Made by a program: the position numbers and the translations under genes. The notes below the pieces were generated by a model, which was not told the origin of the DNA, did not search any database, and saw only the letters and a program-made list of their open reading frames with translations. A stretch of 64,000 nt of DNA from positions 806,001-870,000 of the forward strand of contig NZ_AQFT02000001.1 of NCBI RefSeq assembly GCF_000364225.2, given 5' to 3'. Source of the DNA: Eubacterium plexicaudatum ASF492 (GTDB lineage Bacteria; Bacillota; Clostridia; Lachnospirales; Lachnospiraceae). Shown piece after piece: positions 26,975 through 36,469 of the stretch; position 1 is the stretch's first letter, and each line of letters opens with the position of its first letter.

Positions 26975-28686
26975 TTATAGCGGCAGCTGAGGCTTGTTTT
27001 CAGGTGTTATCGTTTCAACATCAATCAGCCCTGTACAGTGTTCTTTGATAAAACTGCTCCATGGAAGAAGTATTTCAACCGCAGCAGGATCATCTTTATG
27101 ATCGGGCATATACAGCAGCAGGATATAAAGATACTGGAATACATTTAACTTATTGGCCTTTGCAGTTTCTATCATGCTGTAAACAAGCGCACCTGCTTTA
27201 GCACCCGCAACGGATGTATGGAACAGGGAATTTTTCCTTCCGATGGCATAAGATTTTGCACGCCGCTCCGCTGCATTGTTTGACAATTCGCATCTGCCGT
27301 CCAACAGATAGCTCTGCAGCGTTTCTCTGTGGTTTATCGCGTAATTGACAGCTTTTTCCAGCTTGCTGCCGCCGAGCGGCTTTAGTGTTTCGACCCATGC
27401 CCAGAACTTTTCCCAGACAGGCGGCTCCTTTTCCAGGCGTTTTGCTTTCCGCAGGTCCGGTTCCATGCCTTTGAGCCCTTTTTCAATGAAAAGAGCTTGT
27501 TGAAGAACATGAGCCCGATTTCAGCCGGGATTATGCTTTTCATTTGTTCCGGGCCTGGAAGCGGGATGTCTTTTACTTCCGTTTCTGAATTTATGTCCAG
27601 CAGTTTCAACTGCTTCTGCCGCTCTGTCGGGAGGGCTTCGTAAAACTTCCTGCGGCAGTGTGCGCAGCACACAGCGAGTATTACATCTTCTACCTTGTTA
27701 TAGCCGCTGTACCCGTCGCACTGTACGATGCCGGAAAATCCATCCAGGAATGCCTTTGGAAAATCCCCGCTGCGCCCCGCCTGGTATTCGTAAAGCACGA
27801 TCGGCGGCAGGCCATCGCTTCCGCTTAAATACAGCCACATATACGAAGTGGATTCTGCGGCCCTCCCTTTTTCACGCAGCACCTGGCATGTGGTTTCATC
27901 CGCATGGATGACCCCTCTCTGCAGGAGGAGTCCATGCAGACGGTCATATACCGGCTGGAAATATTCCAGGGCGCATCTGATATACCAGTTCGCCATGGTC
28001 TCACGAGGCAGTTTCAGGCCAAGCTGGGCCATGCAGGCTTCCTGGCGGTAGTATGGGACACTTGCAAAGCTTTTATCAAACATGACATATGCTACAGCAG
28101 ACGGCGATGCCGGGCTGTGCGGCAGCAAAGGCGCAGGCGTTTGCGCCTGTACGATCGTCCCGTCACCGTCCTTACGGCATTCCGGACAGATCAGCTCCTC
28201 CTGCATATAACGGACACGTTCCACTTTTGCCGGGGTTATGCGCAGCTCTGTGCGGACTTCCTTACGCCCGAGCGGCATCATTTCCGCATTGCAGTACGGA
28301 CAGCGGCGGTCTTTGTCCGGGACAGGTATAACGACATCACGGACAGGGATGTCTGCATAGCGTTCATCCCTTGTTGTTTTTTTCTTTTTTGCCCGTGTGT
28401 GTTCTTTTACCGTTGTTTTTGAGGCTGGATCTTCTGTTTCCACTGCGGCATTGGCCTGAGAGGTTTTTGTTTTTTCGCTTTTTGTTCCGAACAGCTGGCG
28501 CTTGAATTCTTCAAGCGTCTCCTCCAGGCCGGCCTTCAAAAGACGCAGGTCATCCACAAGGGAGCGCAGGTCCGCGATCGTCTGTTCCTGTTCCAGGATG
28601 CGTGCATCCTGGGACAGTATATGCGCTTTCATCTGTTCCACCATTTCTTCCAACAGCCGTGTGTATTCTTCATTATCAGCCGGCAT
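26975..28686 (-). pseudogene. IS66 TnpC (copy 3), one apparent frameshift
   Basis: Full-length tnpC except for one missing T in the run near 27490 (four instead of five, compared with copies 1 and 4). Restoring it gives 570 residues, with the same motifs as the other copies: coiled coil, CPYCNAEM and CPECRKDGDG zinc-binding segments, HADETTCQVL, and the C-terminal GRCELSNNAAERRAKSY. The same T is missing at the equivalent place in copy 2 (near 30357), so the two copies either share the mutation by descent or the same sequence context caused the same consensus error. Confidence 0.87.
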
Positions 28687-28972
28687 ATGCGCCCCTCCGT
28701 ATTTCTTTCTGCTTATATTATAAATTATAAAGAAATGCGGGGGTGAAATCAAACCGTCCATAACTGCATGATAGGCAGTTTGACGGATTGGAAAATGGTG
28801 AAAAAAACTTCTAAATGCTGTTTTTAAGGCAGTTTGTCCACAGTATTCCGAGGGCAGGGCAGCGGCATATGCGGACAGCCCGCCCGAAAAATCCGGCAGC
28901 GTGGATAACTTTCAAAAACGGCGCCAGCCGCCGGAAAATAAATTTTTAAATTTCATCATAATGCACAAAAGG

Positions 28973-29326
28973 TCAGAAATCTTTCCTGCCGGAAGGCTGC
29001 ACTGCATTCGGCTGGCAGATGGAGAGTCCTTCCGGAAGCCAGCGCAGCTGCTGGCGGGTGAGCAGCCTGACTTCTTTCGCATCGCGCGGCCACTGGAACT
29101 TTCCATTATCCAGCCGTTTCGTGCAGAGCACAAATCCCGTCTGGTCAAAGTACAGAGCCTTGAGCGTATTTCTTTTTCTGCCGCAGAACAGGTACAGTGC
29201 ATCTGCATAAGGATCCATCTGGTAAGTGTCGCGGATAAGGGCCATAAGGCCGTCGAAGCTGCGCCGCATATCCGTGCGCCCGGTGACGATATAAACTTTT
29301 GTATCACCGGACAATGCGCCTAACAC
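28973..29326 (-). CDS. tnpB: IS66 Orf2 protein TnpB (copy 3)
   Basis: 117 residues, GTG start overlapping the tnpA stop, with VTGRTDMRRSFDG and LYLFCGRKRNTLK segments. Differs from the copy at 21996-22349 by a single Leu-to-Pro change in RWLPEGL near residue 98. Intact. Confidence 0.92.
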   Translation of the reverse strand: MLGALSGDTKVYIVTGRTDMRRSFDGLMALIRDTYQMDPYADALYLFCGRKRNTLKALYFDQTGFVLCTKRLDNGKFQWPRDAKEVRLLTRQQLRWLPEGLSICQPNAVQPSGRKDF

Positions 29327-29706
29327 AGAGATCCCAGCGCCAGAAGCGTATTGCGAATGATGTCTTCTGAAGCGCCTTCTAAGATTTCAACACGGTATCC
29401 GGATATCCTGACTGTGACAACAACACGGGCAGACGGGACCTGCATTGCACCACCGGCGGGATCCTGTGGATAAAGCACCGGATCAGCAGCCATTTCCAGA
29501 GGAACCACTTCGTGTTTCTGCCCAGAAGCAGCTGTCTGTGATCCTGGTATGCCACAGGACTTTTTTCTTAAATCTGCGGCTTTATTATAAAATGTTTTTA
29601 TGGATATAGAACGTGTCTGGCACCAGTTTTTGACAGACAGGCCGCTGGCGCGGCACTCCTGGATTAGCTCCAGCCATTCCTGGTCGCTGCGTATTTTCTT
29701 TGACAT
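29320..29706 (-). CDS. tnpA: IS66 Orf1 protein TnpA (copy 3)
   Basis: 128 residues, same sequence as the TnpA at 21616-22002, with the N-terminal DNA-binding-like segment QEWLELIQECRASGL. Preceded by AGGAGATGATGCT. Overlaps tnpB. Confidence 0.92.
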   Translation of the reverse strand: MSKKIRSDQEWLELIQECRASGLSVKNWCQTRSISIKTFYNKAADLRKKSCGIPGSQTAASGQKHEVVPLEMAADPVLYPQDPAGGAMQVPSARVVVTVRISGYRVEILEGASEDIIRNTLLALGSLC

Positions 29707-30220
29707 AGCATCATCTCCTGATAGTTATTTTGGAGCTGATAGCAGCAGCGGATGCCAGACAGATGGCTGCCGGACTGCTTGATCAAGAACTGATGTAGAT
29801 ATTCGCTCCAAGTTGCTATCATTATAGGGCAAAATCCTGTTCTTGTGGGACGGCAGGTTATTCATCGCTTACCATAAAGGAATCGAACAGGATCTTTGAT
29901 GAACTTTTTATACGAACCAGCTTGCAAAACAGGGAATTTTCTCTTATCATAATATATGTCGGTGGTGCCGGAGCCTCATGAGAGGGACATGATCCCGTAT
30001 AAGGCAGGCACACTGGTATGCGAGAGAAAGAACGAACTGTGGAAGGGGCTGTTCTTTCTCTTTTTTTTGTTCCATAAAAACTATATCGGAATGACATGGG
30101 ATGGTCAAGAGGAAAACGTGCCGCCTCCTGTAGCACACTTTTATAGACAGTGTATAAAAATTGAGATTATAATTTGACGTTTTTGTGCGGGAGATAGGAA
30201 CTTTAATTTGCTGGGCTACA

Positions 30221-30873
30221 ACAGAGCGGCAGAAGCAGTTGAAACTGCTGGACATAAATTCAGAAACGGAAGTAAAAGACATCCCGCTTCCAGGCCCGGA
30301 ACAAATGAAAAGCATAATCCCGGCTGAAATCGGGCTCATGTTCTTCAACAAGCTCTTTTCATTGAAAAAGGGCTCAAAGGCATGGAACCGGACCTGCGGA
30401 AAGCAAAACGCCTGGAAAAGGAGCCGCCTGTCTGGGAAAAGTTCTGGGCATGGGTCGAAACACTAAAGCCGCTCGGCGGCAGCAAGCTGGAGAAAGCTGT
30501 CAATTACGCGATAAACCACAGAGAAACGCTGCAGAGCTATCTGTTGGACGGCAGATGCGAATTGTCAAACAATGCAGCGGAGCGGCGTGCAAAATCTTAT
30601 GCCATCGGAAGGAAAAATTCCCTGTTCCATACATCCGTTGCGGGTGCTAAAGCAGGTGCGCTTGTTTACAGCATGATAGAAACTGCAAAGGCCAATAAGT
30701 TAAATGTATTCCAGTATCTTTATATCCTGCTGCTGTATATGCCCGATCATAAAGATGATCCTGCTGCGGTTGAAATACTTCTTCCATGGAGCAGTTTTAT
30801 CAAAGAACACTGTACAGGGCTGATTGATGTTGAAACGATAACACCTGAAAACAAGCCTCAGCTGCCGCTATAA
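30221..30873 (+). pseudogene. IS66 TnpC, 3' part (copy 2)
   Basis: The remainder of the tnpC interrupted at 23701. It resumes at the duplicated ACAGAG, continues ERQKQLKLLDINSETEV, slips at a T run near 30357, and ends with the conserved GRCELSNNAAERRAKSYAIGRK and the stop at 30873. The last 55 bp to 30928 are the IS66 end. Confidence 0.88.
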
Positions 30874-31518
30874 ACTATTTTACACCTAAACATATCATCA
30901 GGGGAACGGTAGGTTGTTCATCGCTTACCAAATACAGGTAAAAAAGAGGGGTTTTTAGAGGATATCGGTGTGTTGGATAAAGAGTTTGAAAAGCGTCTGG
31001 ATTTCATCAACGTACTGGATAAACTCAAAGCACTCTTTTATAAGCTGTTATCCATGATTCCGCTGGTGCGGGAGTTTGCAAAGTTTGTAGAAGAAAAAAA
31101 GGATATACGGGCCGCCTCCCCTTATGGCTATACCCCTCTCGGCAGGCTGTTAAGGGAGTACCGTACCTCTCTCCCTCAGCATGACAGGCTTGTCACGTTC
31201 CCGGAGATTGCCTCGTGGCAGACTTCCACAGGGGAAGTGGTTCCGGTGTATGAGGACTATAACGGACGGGGAACGGAGTACAGGCTGGCGGGATTCTGGA
31301 ATGTGCAGAAGGAACAGGCTGTAAAGGTTTCTGAAATAAGAGAGGAAATCATGCCGGAGAACCGGATATGTACGTTAGAGCTGGCAGAGGTGTATGTAAA
31401 GGCGGTGGAGAGTTTCATGGAGGATATGGAACCGGAAGAACGTACAAGGGAGAACCGTCCTATGTATCAGAGACAAAACGAGGAATATATACAGGGCAGA
31501 TAAATAATTCCGTTGTTA

Positions 31519-31551
31519 AAAGGCATAGATGAAATATTCTATGCCTTTTGC
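31519..31551 (+). terminator. Terminator-like hairpin before pst operon 2
   Basis: AAAAGGCATAG pairs with CTATGCCTTTT around a 10-nt loop. It separates the split hypothetical gene from the Pho boxes of the second phosphate operon. Confidence 0.75.
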
Positions 31552-31558
31552 AGTACAA

Positions 31559-31614
31559 TTAACTTACAATTAACATATATGCACTTTTAGAGTTAACATT
31601 GGGGACGGTATACT
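31559..31614 (+). promoter_or_regulatory. Pho box and promoter of pst operon 2
   Basis: TTAACT (31559-31564) and TTAACA (31570-31575) are exactly 11 bp apart, and another TTAACA follows at 31593-31598, about two further turns on. TTAACA-type hexamers spaced by 5 bp are the known PhoP-binding pattern in Firmicutes. A TATACT -10 hexamer at 31609-31614 lies just downstream, so bound regulator would sit at the -35 region as an activator. The pstS start is 37 bp further on. Confidence 0.7.
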
Positions 31615-31650
31615 TGGTTCATACAAAAAAAACAAAGGAGTGTGTTCAAT

Positions 31651-32501
31651 ATGAAAAATTTATTATGATTGCAACCGTTTTTACACTTATGACAGGGGTA
31701 TTGACAGGATGTAGCGGCAATGCTGGTTCGTTCACTGACAAAAGTACAGCAAATGAGACAACTAAGAGTTCACAAACAATAGCCACCGACGGTTCCACTT
31801 CAATGGAGAAAGTCATTGGATTTTTGAGTGAAGCCTATATGGAGGAACATGGAAATATAAAGGTTACATACAATCCAACGGGTTCTAGTTCCGGTATACA
31901 GGCAGTAGCGGAAGGAAGATGTGATATCGGACTGGCAAGTCGTGACCTGAAGGAAGATGAAACAGCAGATTTACAGGGAACGGTAGTTGCCATTGATGGA
32001 ATCGGAATCATAGTCAATCCTGATAATCCGGCAACAGATTTAACAATTGATCAGATAGGGAAGATTTACAGTGGTGAGATTACCAACTGGAAAGAGGTTG
32101 GCGGCAGCGACGCACCGATTGTCTGTATTGGGCGTGAGGCGGCTTCCGGCACAAGAGACGGTTTTGAGGAAGTGACAGGCACAAAGGATAAATGCAAGTA
32201 TTCACAGGAACTTACGTCTACGGGCGATGTCGTGCAGACGGTATCCGGCAATCCAAATGCCATTGGCTATGCATCGGTTGCCTCGGTTGGTGATACGGTA
32301 AAGATGGTCAGCGTGGAAGGGGTAAGCCCGACAACAGAAAGTATTCAGGATGGGAAATACAAAGTCCAGAGAAACTTCGTGCTGGTCACAAAAAAGGACA
32401 CTGCTCTTTCTAAAGCTGCACAGGAGTTTTTCGACTTCGCTACCAGCGAACAGGCAGACAGCCTTATTACAGAGGCAGGTGCTGTTCCTGTCAAACGGTA
32501 A
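31651..32501 (+). CDS. pstS: Phosphate-binding lipoprotein PstS (operon 2), one apparent frameshift at the start
   Basis: PstS-family phosphate receptor. The start is ATG 31651, nine bases after AAAGGAG. In the assembled sequence the frame stops after five codons; adding one A to the run of five at 31654-31658 gives a proper signal peptide, MKKFIMIATVF continuing to a lipobox Leu-Thr-Gly-Cys, and a total of 283 residues. The mature part has TDGSTSMEKVIG, GSSSGIQ and GREAASGTRDGF, as in PstS of operon 1. Sequence differences between the two PstS proteins are spread throughout, so these are old paralogues rather than a recent duplication. Confidence 0.92.
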
Positions 32502-32518
32502 TTACAGGAGGGGCTGTT

Positions 32519-33469
32519 ATGGAAAAGATAAAAAAGACAGCAAGGTGGATGGAAAGGGCAATGAACCTGTTGTTTTTGGTATGCGGTCTGCTGACGATAC
32601 TGTTTGTCGTCCTAATTACTATATTTCTCTTGATAAGCGGCATTCCGGCAATACGGGATATCGGTCTGGGAGATTTCCTGTTTGGGAAGGTCTGGGCATC
32701 TACTTCTGCAAAGCCTTCCTATGGAATCCTTCCCTTTATCCTGACATCCGTATACGGAACTCTGGGGGCAATCCTCATAGGAGTTCCGATTGGACTGCTA
32801 TGTGCTATTTTTCTGGCAAAGATGTCCCCAAAGAAAGTTAGCAGTGCAGTAAGGAATGTGGTAGATTTGCTTGCCGGAATCCCGTCTGTCGTTTATGGGC
32901 TGGTGGGAATGATCATCATTGTTCCATGCGTAAGGGAGATATTTCATCTCCCGGATGGTGCAAACCTCTTTTCGGCAATTCTTGTCCTTGCTGTTATGAT
33001 TCTGCCCTCTGTCATTTCCGTATCGGAAACGGCAATCGGGGCGGTGCCAAAGGAATATGAGGAGGCTTCTCTTGCTCTGGGGGCGACAAAGACGGAAACC
33101 GTATTTAAGGTGGTTGTGCCTGCCGCAAAAAGCGGCATTGTCACTGCGGTTGTATTAGGCATTGGCAGGGCAGTCGGGGAAGCGATGGCGGTTATGATGG
33201 TAGCGGGAAATGTTGCCAATATGCCGAAACTGTTTGGCAGCGTCCGGTTTCTGACTACTGCTGTTGCCAGTGAAATGTCCTATTCTTCCGGCTTACAGAG
33301 ACAGGCATTATTTTCCATCGCACTGGTGCTTTTTCTGTTCATTATGGCAATTAACCTGATATTAAACGTAGTAATTAAAAAAAGGTTTGAAGTTCCACTA
33401 TTGCATGAAAATACCATGCCAAGTGGAACTAAGGCAAACCTATCAAGAACGCAAAAACAGCGTTCTTGA
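32519..33469 (+). CDS. pstC: Phosphate ABC transporter permease PstC (operon 2)
   Basis: 316-residue membrane subunit with about six helices, the family segment LLAGIPSVVYGLVGM and an EAA loop starting EYEEASLALGATKTET. It is longer than the PstC of operon 1 because of a C-terminal extension of about 25 hydrophilic residues (PLLHENTMPSGTK...). GGAGGGGCTGTT precedes ATG 32519. Intact. Followed closely by pstA. Confidence 0.95.
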   Translation: MEKIKKTARWMERAMNLLFLVCGLLTILFVVLITIFLLISGIPAIRDIGLGDFLFGKVWASTSAKPSYGILPFILTSVYGTLGAILIGVPIGLLCAIFLAKMSPKKVSSAVRNVVDLLAGIPSVVYGLVGMIIIVPCVREIFHLPDGANLFSAILVLAVMILPSVISVSETAIGAVPKEYEEASLALGATKTETVFKVVVPAAKSGIVTAVVLGIGRAVGEAMAVMMVAGNVANMPKLFGSVRFLTTAVASEMSYSSGLQRQALFSIALVLFLFIMAINLILNVVIKKRFEVPLLHENTMPSGTKANLSRTQKQRS

Positions 33470-33489
33470 GGAAAATGGAGGAAATACAT

Positions 33490-34352
33490 GTGACTGATAC
33501 AATATCGAAAGCAAGAAAAATTAAGGATACTATCTTAAAGCTGATGATGGTTTTATCAGCAGGATTGATTTGCTCTCTCCTGCTCGGACTGATTGGATAT
33601 ATCCTGTACCGGGGCATTCCACATATCTCATGGATGCTTGTTTCTACGAAACCAAGCCTTTTGCGTGGTACGGTCGGGATTCTGCCAAACATCCTGAATA
33701 CCTTATATATCATTATCATAACGCTTGTAATTGTACTGCCGCTTGGGGTAGGGACTGCGATTTATCTGAACGAATATGCAAAGAATAAAAACTGGTACGG
33801 GTCATTGAACTGGCAACAGAAACCCTTGCCGGAATCCCATCAATTATATATGGACTGGTGGGAATGCTCCTGTTTGTGCAGTTTTTCTCTCTGGGAACCA
33901 GTCTGATGGCCGGTTCGCTCACCCTGGCAATCATGACATTGCCCACGATTATACGCACCACACAGGAAAGCCTGAAAACGGTGCCAAAAGCATACCGGGA
34001 AGGTTCGCTTGGATTAGGGGCAGGCAAATGGTATATGATTCGTACAGTTGTCATTCCCTGTGTCATTGATGGGATTGTTACCGGCTGTATCTTATCGGTG
34101 GGCAGAGTGGTAGGTGAAAGTGCTGCACTTCTCTTTACGGCAGGGATGGCAAATGAACTGCTGTCCGTACCAGAGGCAGTGCAGGCGGGAAATGCGGGTT
34201 CTACCCTGACCGTTGCCATGTATGTATATGCGAAAGAGCGCGGGCAGTTTGATGTTGCGTTTGCGGTTGCCGCTATATTGCTTGTACTTACCTTTCTTAT
34301 CAATATGTCGGCAAAGATAGCGGCGGTTAGACTGAAACAGAAACGAGGTTAA
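33490..34352 (+). CDS. pstA: Phosphate ABC transporter permease PstA (operon 2), one apparent frameshift
   Basis: Second permease. GTG 33490 is preferred as start since GGAGG lies eight bases upstream; ATG 33475 is possible. The frame breaks in an A run near 33788-33791 (four A); one more A gives [18 protein letters not shown] and reads on through [16 protein letters not shown] to the stop, 287 residues in all, the same as PstA of operon 1. EAA-type loop [15 protein letters not shown] is in place. I infer a consensus error rather than gene loss. Confidence 0.9.
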
Positions 34353-34356
34353 AGTT

Positions 34357-35107
34357 ATGGAACACATTATCACGACAAAGAATTTAAACTTATGGTATGG
34401 TGCGAGCCATGCCCTGAAAAGTATCAACATGGAAATCCCGGAAAAGAAAATCACTGCGCTGATTGGCCCTCTGGCTGTGGAAAATCCACTTATCTGAAAA
34501 CATTGAACCGGATGAATGATTTGGTGGAAAGCTGCCGTATCGAAGGAGAAATTATGCTTTCCGGCATTGACATTTACAAGGGATTGATGTAAACATTTTG
34601 CGGAAACGTGTTGGCATGGTCTTTCAAAAACCGAATCCGTTTCCAATGAGTATTTATGATAATATTGCCTATGGTCCAAGAATACATGGAATCAAATCAA
34701 AGGTTAAGTTGGATGAAATCGTGGAGCGTTCCCTGACGCAGGCGGCAATCTGGGAGGAATGCAAAGACCGTTTGAAAAAGAGTGCATTGGGCATGAGTGG
34801 CGGCCAGCAGCAGAGGCTCTGCATTGCAAGGGCACTGGCGGTAGAGCCGGAAGTCCTTCTGATGGATGAACCGACGTCTGCCCTTGACCCTATTTCCACT
34901 TCAAAGATTGAAGATTTAGCAATGGAACTGAAGGAAAAATATACGATTATTATGGTAACCCACAATATGCAGCAGGCAGTGCGGATTGCAGATAAGACAG
35001 CATTCTTCCTGCTGGGCGAGGTGGTGGAGTTTGATGATACGCAGACCATGTTCTCCACACCGTCTGACCAGAGGACAGAGGATTATATTACAGGGAGGTT
35101 TGGATAA
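34357..35107 (+). CDS. pstB: Phosphate ABC transporter ATPase PstB (operon 2), two apparent frameshifts
   Basis: ATPase of the second importer. Two single-base gaps disturb the frame: a C missing near 34466, in the codons for the Walker [10 protein letters not shown], and a G missing near 34583, in [13 protein letters not shown]. With both restored the gene is 250 codons. The C-terminal half is undisturbed and shows [34 protein letters not shown] and VTHNMQQ. Two independent lesions hitting homopolymers in one otherwise well-kept ATPase gene fit base-calling error better than decay. Confidence 0.88.
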
Positions 35108-35760
35108 TGCGGAATAAATTTGACAGACAGTTATCGCAGCTTAATACAGAACTTGTTACCATGGGAGCCTTATGCGAGGAGGCAATTACCAATGCGGTAA
35201 AATATCTTACGGATAATGAAGAAAACAGCAAAAATATGTGTCTGGATGCGGATACGCAGATTGATAAAAAAGAGCGTGATATCGAAACCCTCTGCCTGAA
35301 ACTGATTTTGCAGCAGCAGCCCGTGGCAAAAGATTTGAGAGTTGTTTCAGCCGCTTTGAAAATGATATCCGATATGGAACGGATTGGAGATCAGGCATCG
35401 GATATTGTGGAGATTGCACCTTATGTGGCAAAAAAGAGAACGCTTGGCGAAACCCATATCCGGGAAATGGCAGAAGCAGCGATCAAAATGGTGTCAGAAA
35501 GTATTGAATCTTTTGTAAAAATGAATCTGGATATTGCCTGGCTGGTAATTGAACATGATAATATCGTGGATGATTTATTTGACAAGGTAAAGCGGGAGTT
35601 GATAAAATCAATAACGGAGAGACACGACGATGCGGAGGCTCTTATGGATTTGCTGATGATTGCAAAATATTTTGAGCGGATTGGCGACCATGCAGAAAAT
35701 ATTGCGGAATGGGTTATTTATTCCATTACCGGAGAGCATCGGAAAAGACCTGAAAATTAA
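35107..35760 (+). CDS. phoU: Phosphate signalling protein PhoU (operon 2)
   Basis: 217-residue all-helical PhoU with both metal-binding repeats: SDMERIGDQASDIVEI in the first half and KYFERIGDHAENIAEW near the end. Starts on the last base of pstB. Intact. Like the first PhoU, it would couple transporter state to the adjacent kinase. Confidence 0.95.
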   Translation: MRNKFDRQLSQLNTELVTMGALCEEAITNAVKYLTDNEENSKNMCLDADTQIDKKERDIETLCLKLILQQQPVAKDLRVVSAALKMISDMERIGDQASDIVEIAPYVAKKRTLGETHIREMAEAAIKMVSESIESFVKMNLDIAWLVIEHDNIVDDLFDKVKRELIKSITERHDDAEALMDLLMIAKYFERIGDHAENIAEWVIYSITGEHRKRPEN

Positions 35761-35792
35761 GGAAAGCTCCACCAAAGGAGGAATCGGTTAAC

Positions 35793-36469
35793 ATGATTTA
35801 TCTGCTGGAAGATGATGATAATATAAGAAAGCTGGTATGCTATGCGCTGTCAAAAGAGGGATTTGAAGTACAGGGGCATTCTTCTCCAAAGGAATTTTGG
35901 CAGGGACTAAATACGGAACTGCCGGAATTGGTTTTGCTGGATATTATGCTGCCGGAAGAAGACGGGTTGTCGATTCTGAATAAACTGAAAGGTAATGCAG
36001 CGACTGCGCATATCCCTGTGATTATGCTTACCGCAAAGGGCAGTGAATTTGATAAAGTCACAGGCCTTGATATGGGAGCGGATGATTACGTGGCAAAGCC
36101 TTTTGGAACGATGGAACTGATTTCAAGGATCCGGGCGGTACTGAGGCGTTCCAAAAAAACGCAGGATGACAGAACGTATACGATTGGCGGGCTGTATGTT
36201 AATCCTGCAAAACATATTATTACGGTATCAGGGGAAGCGGTATCGCTTTCCTATAAGGAATATCTGCTGTTGATGGTTCTGCTGGAGGCAGAGGGCAATG
36301 TAGTGGAACGTGACAGGCTTTTAACCAGTGTCTGGGGGAGTATTATACAGAATCCCGGACGCTGGATGTGCATATCCGGAAACTGCGGGTAAAACTGGGG
36401 GATGCCGGAAAACTCATTCAGACTATAAAAGGAATCGGTTATAAATTAGGAGGCGATTGGAATGAATAA
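35793..36469 (+). CDS. PhoP/PhoB-type response regulator (operon 2), one apparent frameshift
   Basis: Receiver domain with LLEDDDNIRK, phospho-acceptor Asp in LVLLDIMLPEEDG and Lys in DYVAKPFG; winged-helix output domain from about residue 125. The frame breaks at a run of five G near 36335-36339; one more G gives SVWGEYYTESRTLDVHIRKLR, the expected recognition helix, and a total of 225 residues ending at 36469. AAAGGAGG precedes the ATG. The end overlaps the kinase start by eight bases. Its likely targets are the Pho boxes at 31559 and 38190. Confidence 0.9.

Larger units (their letters stand above)
26920..29872 (-). mobile_element. IS66-family element, copy 3, with 8-bp target duplication
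   Basis: 2953 bp bounded by GTAAGCGATGAACAACC (26920) and its complement (ending 29872). Flanks CATAAAGG at 26912-26919 and 29873-29880 are identical, and the empty site CATAAAGG is present in Tn7-like copy B near 57715. It is nearly identical to IS66 copy 2 into which its host transposon has inserted. Confidence 0.94.
26396..29950 (-). pseudogene. DUF6431 zinc-ribbon protein (copy A), split by IS66 copy 3
   Basis: The gene runs from ATG 29950 to 26396 but is interrupted by IS66 copy 3 (26920-29872). Removing the IS and one copy of the CATAAAGG duplication leaves exactly 594 bp, encoding the same 197-residue protein as the intact gene at 57645-58238. It carries a zinc motif CPCCGGKGSC, a second Cys pair ICTCGHTHAILPDFIIPY and a C-terminal helical part. 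DUF6431 proteins commonly sit beside such transposases; the role is unknown, and a TniQ-like part is only a guess. Confidence 0.85.
23702..30220 (-). mobile_element. Tn7-like four-gene transposon, copy A, interrupted by IS66 copy 3
   Basis: Ends are TGTCGGACGGCAAATT (23702) and, inverted, TGTAGCCCAGCAAATT (ending 30220), so the element is bounded by TGT...ACA. Target duplication ACAGAG occurs at 23696-23701 and 30221-30226. Genes on the minus strand: DUF6431 protein (split), rve transposase, AAA ATPase, 107-residue protein. IS66 copy 3 sits inside the DUF6431 gene. Without it the element is about 3.56 kb, equal to copy B (57376-60929). This gene set and TGT ends resemble Tn7/Tn5053/Mu-type transposons. 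Confidence 0.88.
21450..30928 (+). mobile_element. IS66-family element, copy 2, interrupted by Tn7-like copy A
   Basis: Terminal repeats GTAAGCGATGAATAACC at 21450 and the complement ending at 30928. The element is split: 21450-23701 holds tnpA, tnpB and the 5' part of tnpC, and 30221-30928 holds the 3' part of tnpC. Between them is Tn7-like copy A (23702-30220), flanked by ACAGAG on both sides. Only CAAA is shared by the outer flanks, shorter than the usual 8-bp IS66 duplication, yet joining them restores a reading frame. Confidence 0.9.
21436..31503 (+). pseudogene. Hypothetical gene split by a 9.5-kb nest of transposons
   Basis: The first codons (ATG GCA GAC GCA AA) sit at 21436-21449 behind a GGAAAGG ribosome site; the rest lies at 30929-31503. 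Joining across the nest and counting the duplicated CAAA once gives an open frame starting MADANTGKKEGFLEDIGVLD and continuing to the stop at 31503, about 194 residues. Recognisable features are only a hydrophobic stretch (LSMIPLVREFAKFVEEKKDI) and YGYTPLGRLLREYRTSLPQ. I do not recognise the family; its neighbours suggest a conjugative-element gene. The split is a genuine insertion at codon 4-5. Confidence 0.7.
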
